Under the pieces are notes generated by a model, which did not search any database, was not told the origin of the DNA, and worked only from the letters and a program-made list of their open reading frames with translations. Both the position numbers and the translations under genes were made by a program. A stretch of DNA of 23,391 bases. It comes from an uncultured Oscillospiraceae bacterium (GTDB taxonomy: Bacteria > Bacillota > Clostridia > Oscillospirales > Ruminococcaceae). The stretch is from positions 1 to 23,391 of the forward strand of contig URGQ01000023.1 of the NCBI GenBank assembly GCA_900547385.1, in the 5' to 3' direction. Shown piece by piece: positions 21,612-23,391 of the stretch. The stretch's first letter is position 1, and each line of letters opens with the position of its first letter.

Positions 21612-22037
21612 TTACACCAGCGCGCGGTCCACCGCGGTCACCTCCTGCGCATCGCCGGCAGGGTCCACGGTGTAAAAGGTCAGGTACTCAAAGCGAGTCC
21701 ACAGCCGGGGCAGCAGGTCGCTGCCGCCGCCGGGCATACCGGTCACCACATAGTGGGGCAGACTCTCCGCCAGCAGCTGCACCAGGCTGCGTTCAGGGTC
21801 TTCACTGTAATGCACGGTCATGCGGGCGCCGGCATTCAGGCTGGTGCGGTACAGGTGCTCTATAGCGGCGGGGTCCGGCACATTGCCAAACCGCGCGATA
21901 TTCTGTACCTCCAGTACGCACTGGTGTTCATCGGCTAGGGCTCTCCCGGCCAGGATCAAACGGTCGCAGCTAAGCTGGTCGGTCACCAATACCAGCACGG
22001 TAGGATGCAGTTTTTGTGGCTTGCGGGTAGTCACCAA
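21612..22037 (-). CDS. Usp-like small protein, uncertain
   Basis: About 141 residues of alpha/beta character: HPTVLVLVTDQLSCDRLILAG at the start, GARMTVHYSEDPERSLVQLL in the middle and HYVVTGMPGGGSDLLPRLW near the end. This layout resembles universal stress proteins and the Usp domain of KdpD, but similarity is weak and the family is not certain. The start is unclear: TTG at 22046 is only two bases after AAAGGAG, TTG at 22037 is 11 bases after it and GTG at 22034 is 14; 22037 is reported. It heads an operon with the hydrolase. Notably, the KdpD-like kinase nearby lacks its Usp domain; a link is speculative. Confidence 0.6.
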   Translation of the reverse strand: MVTTRKPQKLHPTVLVLVTDQLSCDRLILAGRALADEHQCVLEVQNIARFGNVPDPAAIEHLYRTSLNAGARMTVHYSEDPERSLVQLLAESLPHYVVTGMPGGGSDLLPRLWTRFEYLTFYTVDPAGDAQEVTAVDRALV

Positions 22038-22104
22038 CTGGGTCAACGCTCCTTTATGTTATTTTTGCATAGCGCTCCGCCCTGGAGCGGGTACTTCTAT
22101 TTTC

Positions 22105-22110
22105 ATTATA
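22105..22110 (-). promoter_or_regulatory. Extended -10 promoter of the Usp-like/hydrolase operon
   Basis: On the minus strand TGT-TATAAT is an extended -10 element about 68 bases before the Usp-like start. Upstream, GTGAGAAATTTTCAC (22139-22153) is a 15-bp palindrome with one mismatched pair, located between this promoter and the divergent rex promoter, so it could be an operator for either. Confidence 0.55.
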
Positions 22111-22206
22111 ACAAATCCCACCGCAAAAAGAAACGAAAGTGAGAAATTTTCACGAAATGTTTGCAATTGTGCATAAGCAGGTGCCTCCCCAAAATTAGAT
22201 AAAAAG

Positions 22207-22235
22207 TTGACGAACGGCCGAAAAAGCGGTATCAT
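22207..22235 (+). promoter_or_regulatory. Sigma-A promoter of rex
   Basis: TTGACG (22207-22212) and TATCAT (22230-22235) are separated by 17 bases, about 64 bases before the rex ATG. Confidence 0.7.
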
Positions 22236-22298
22236 ATAGGTAAAGCGGCACCCCGCGTATGCCCCACCGTGCCGCAGGATAATACGAGGTGAGCGAGC

Positions 22299-22955
22299 AT
22301 GAACGAAAAAACGGTTTCCATTTCGGTGATCCGGCGCCTGCCGCGGTACTACCGCTATTTGGGGATGCTGCTGCACAGCGGCGTGACCCGTATCTCCTCC
22401 AAGGAGCTGGCCGCGCAGATGAAGGTCACCGCCAGTCAGATCCGTCAGGACCTAAACTGCTTCGGTGGCTTTGGCCAGCAGGGCTATGGCTACAATGTGG
22501 AGCTATTGTATAAAGAGATCGGCGCTATCCTGGGCGTCGAAAAAAAGATCCCGGCCATTCTCATCGGCTGCGGAACCCGCGGCCAAAGCCTCATCCGGGA
22601 GGACGACCTGTTCCGGGACCGCGGCTTTGAGCTGATCGGGGCCTTCGATAAATCCCCGGAGAAGATCGGTCAGGTGCTTCCCAATGGCCTGACAGTGCAG
22701 GATATTGCCACCCTGCCGGAATTTTGCCGTCAGCGCGGCCCGCACATGGCGGTGGTGTGTATTCCCCGGGATGCCGCCGAACAGATGGCGGAAACACTGG
22801 TGGAATCCGGTATCCGGTCGTTCTGGAATTTCTCCAGCTACGATTTTAAGCTGAAGTATGAGGAATATCCTTCGGTCAATGTCCACCTGGGCGATAGCCT
22901 GCTGACTCTCTCCTACCTGGTGAACCACCCCAAGGGGGAACCGCAGGAAGAATAA
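22299..22955 (+). CDS. rex: Redox-sensing transcriptional repressor Rex
   Basis: A 218-residue Rex protein: an N-terminal winged helix (about 8-60; VIRRLPRYYRYLGMLLHSG, SSKELAAQMKVTASQIRQDL, FGGFGQQGYGYNV) and a Rossmann domain with the loop GCGTRG (90-95), where most Rex proteins have GAGNLG. Rex binds NADH or NAD+ and represses fermentation genes when the NADH/NAD+ ratio is low, so it could govern the 4-hydroxybutyrate genes in this window, though no canonical Rex box was seen upstream of them. GAGGTGA precedes the ATG. The gene is monocistronic, with its own promoter and terminator. Confidence 0.96.
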   Translation: MNEKTVSISVIRRLPRYYRYLGMLLHSGVTRISSKELAAQMKVTASQIRQDLNCFGGFGQQGYGYNVELLYKEIGAILGVEKKIPAILIGCGTRGQSLIREDDLFRDRGFELIGAFDKSPEKIGQVLPNGLTVQDIATLPEFCRQRGPHMAVVCIPRDAAEQMAETLVESGIRSFWNFSSYDFKLKYEEYPSVNVHLGDSLLTLSYLVNHPKGEPQEE

Positions 22956-22971
22956 GCGTACATAGAAAAAG

Positions 22972-22995
22972 CTCCCCATACGGGGAGTTTTTTCT
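22972..22995 (+). terminator. Terminator after rex
   Basis: CTCCCC (22972-22977) pairs with GGGGAG (22982-22987), loop ATAC, followed by TTTTTTCTTTT, 17 bases after the rex stop. Confidence 0.85.
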
Positions 22996-23025
22996 TTTCC
23001 CGGCCAAACCCATCTCGCCCCAACC

Positions 23026-23095
23026 CATAGTCTCCCCTGTGCAAGGGGAGCTGGCAGCCGTAAGGCTGACTGAGGGGTTGACGGGAGATACTATG
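23026..23095. repeat. REP-like hairpin element
   Basis: CATAG-TCTCCC (23026-23036) can pair with GGGAGA-TA-CTATG (23083-23095). Inside are CAGCC-GTAA-GGCTG (23055-23068) and, as an alternative to the outer stem, CTCCCCT-GTGCA-AGGGGAG (23032-23050). Similar short palindromic elements (CTCCCC, AGGGGAG, then a second small hairpin) are common between genes of gut clostridia; that comparison is from memory. No gene is supported in 22996-23391. Confidence 0.6.
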
Positions 23096-23104
23096 GAAAT
23101 AGTT

Positions 23105-23170
23105 ATATCTCGCCTATCGGCGTCGCATAGTTTTATAAAAGGTTTTTGTTTGTACGCCTGCCCGGCGGGG
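23105..23170 (-). repeat. 72-bp-type hairpin unit beside core copy C
   Basis: Matches the reverse complement of about 2590-2660. It has CGCC-TATC-GGCG, the small hairpin TTTT-AT-AAAA and the boundary string TTTGTACGCCTGCCCGGCGG, and runs directly into core copy C. Confidence 0.7.
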
Positions 23171-23385
23171 GGTTACTTTTCTATGAAGAAAAGTAACCAA
23201 AAGTCATTTAGGGCTCCGCCCTAAAGACCCAACGCGTCGGTACGCCCCGACCGGAAGGCCTACAGCCTCCCGGATCTAGGGCTAGACGACGCTTATAAGG
23301 TGTTTATTTTAATTCGGTCTCTGCTGTATCCCCAAAATAAAATGCGCCGCAGGCACCTTGAGAGCGTATCTGCGGCGCCGTACGG
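23171..23385 (+). repeat. Large structured repeat core, copy C
   Basis: Forward copy of the core at 1-209 (inverted) and 2230-2440. Hairpins: 23171-23182 with 23187-23198 (12 bp, loop ATGA); 23207-23214 with 23218-23225 (TTTAGGGC/GCCCTAAA, replacing the CTCGGGG/CCCCGAG of the other copies); 23251-23273 (CCGG-A-AGGC, loop CTACA, GCCT-C-CCGG); 23344-23352 with 23370-23378 (GCGCCGCAG/CTGCGGCGC). The window ends just beyond it. Confidence 0.87.
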
Positions 23386-23391
23386 ACGATG

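Noticed and set aside
22161..22174. A fourth TTGC-N6-GCAT box upstream of rex
   Set aside because: It matches 7 of 8 positions; several such matches are expected by chance in a window of this size.

Overview
The window looks like chromosomal DNA from a GC-rich, strictly anaerobic Firmicute, most likely a butyrate-forming gut clostridium of the Oscillospiraceae type. Support comes from a yaaA-recF-remB cluster in Bacillus/Clostridium order, a Rex redox repressor, strong AGGAGG ribosome binding sites, and an oxygen-sensitive 4-hydroxybutyrate pathway. The lineage is inferred from gene content; no rRNA or tRNA gene was seen.

Layout. (1) 1-3000: the yaaA-recF-remB operon on the minus strand, set in roughly 1.3 kb of non-coding DNA packed with hairpin-forming repeats. 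dnaA/dnaN and gyrB, the usual neighbours, are not next to it. (2) 3005-4952: three membrane proteins of unknown function, two in a minus-strand operon and one divergent. (3) 5225-18099: the metabolic core, all on the plus strand. A PAS/AAA+/Fis-type regulator is followed by a long control region, a permease, 4-hydroxybutyrate dehydrogenase, 4-hydroxybutyryl-CoA dehydratase (AbfD), a NifU-like Fe-S scaffold, a small CGGCNP cysteine protein and 4-hydroxybutyrate CoA-transferase. After a hairpin terminator comes a second unit: GntP-type permease, crotonase, a propionate/acetate CoA-transferase-type enzyme and a flavodoxin-ferredoxin fusion. (4) 18278-20467: a KdpDE-like two-component pair (minus strand), divergent from a 48-residue membrane protein. 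(5) 20645-22955: an alpha/beta hydrolase and a Usp-like protein (minus strand), divergent from rex. (6) 22995-23391: more repeats, ending in a third copy of the large repeat found at the left end.

How the genes work together. 4-Hydroxybutyrate, imported or made from succinic semialdehyde by the dehydrogenase, would be loaded with CoA by AbfT and converted by AbfD, through vinylacetyl-CoA, to crotonyl-CoA. Crotonase links crotonyl-CoA to 3-hydroxybutyryl-CoA. The second permease and second CoA-transferase suggest entry of another short acid into the same crotonyl-CoA pool. Butyryl-CoA dehydrogenase/Etf, thiolase and succinic semialdehyde dehydrogenase are not in the window. The NifU-like and CGGCNP genes, between the genes for the Fe-S/flavin dehydratase and its CoA-transferase, look like dedicated cofactor-assembly or protection factors.

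The most distinctive sequence-level observation is a modular repeat family: three copies of a core of about 210 bp plus several units of about 72 bp. Its hairpins keep base pairing between copies while the paired bases change. The most distinctive protein-level observations are the TyrR-like regulator, which lacks the sigma-54 contact loop and sits beside TTGC-N6-GCAA boxes, and the two small cysteine proteins inside the 4-hydroxybutyrate operon.
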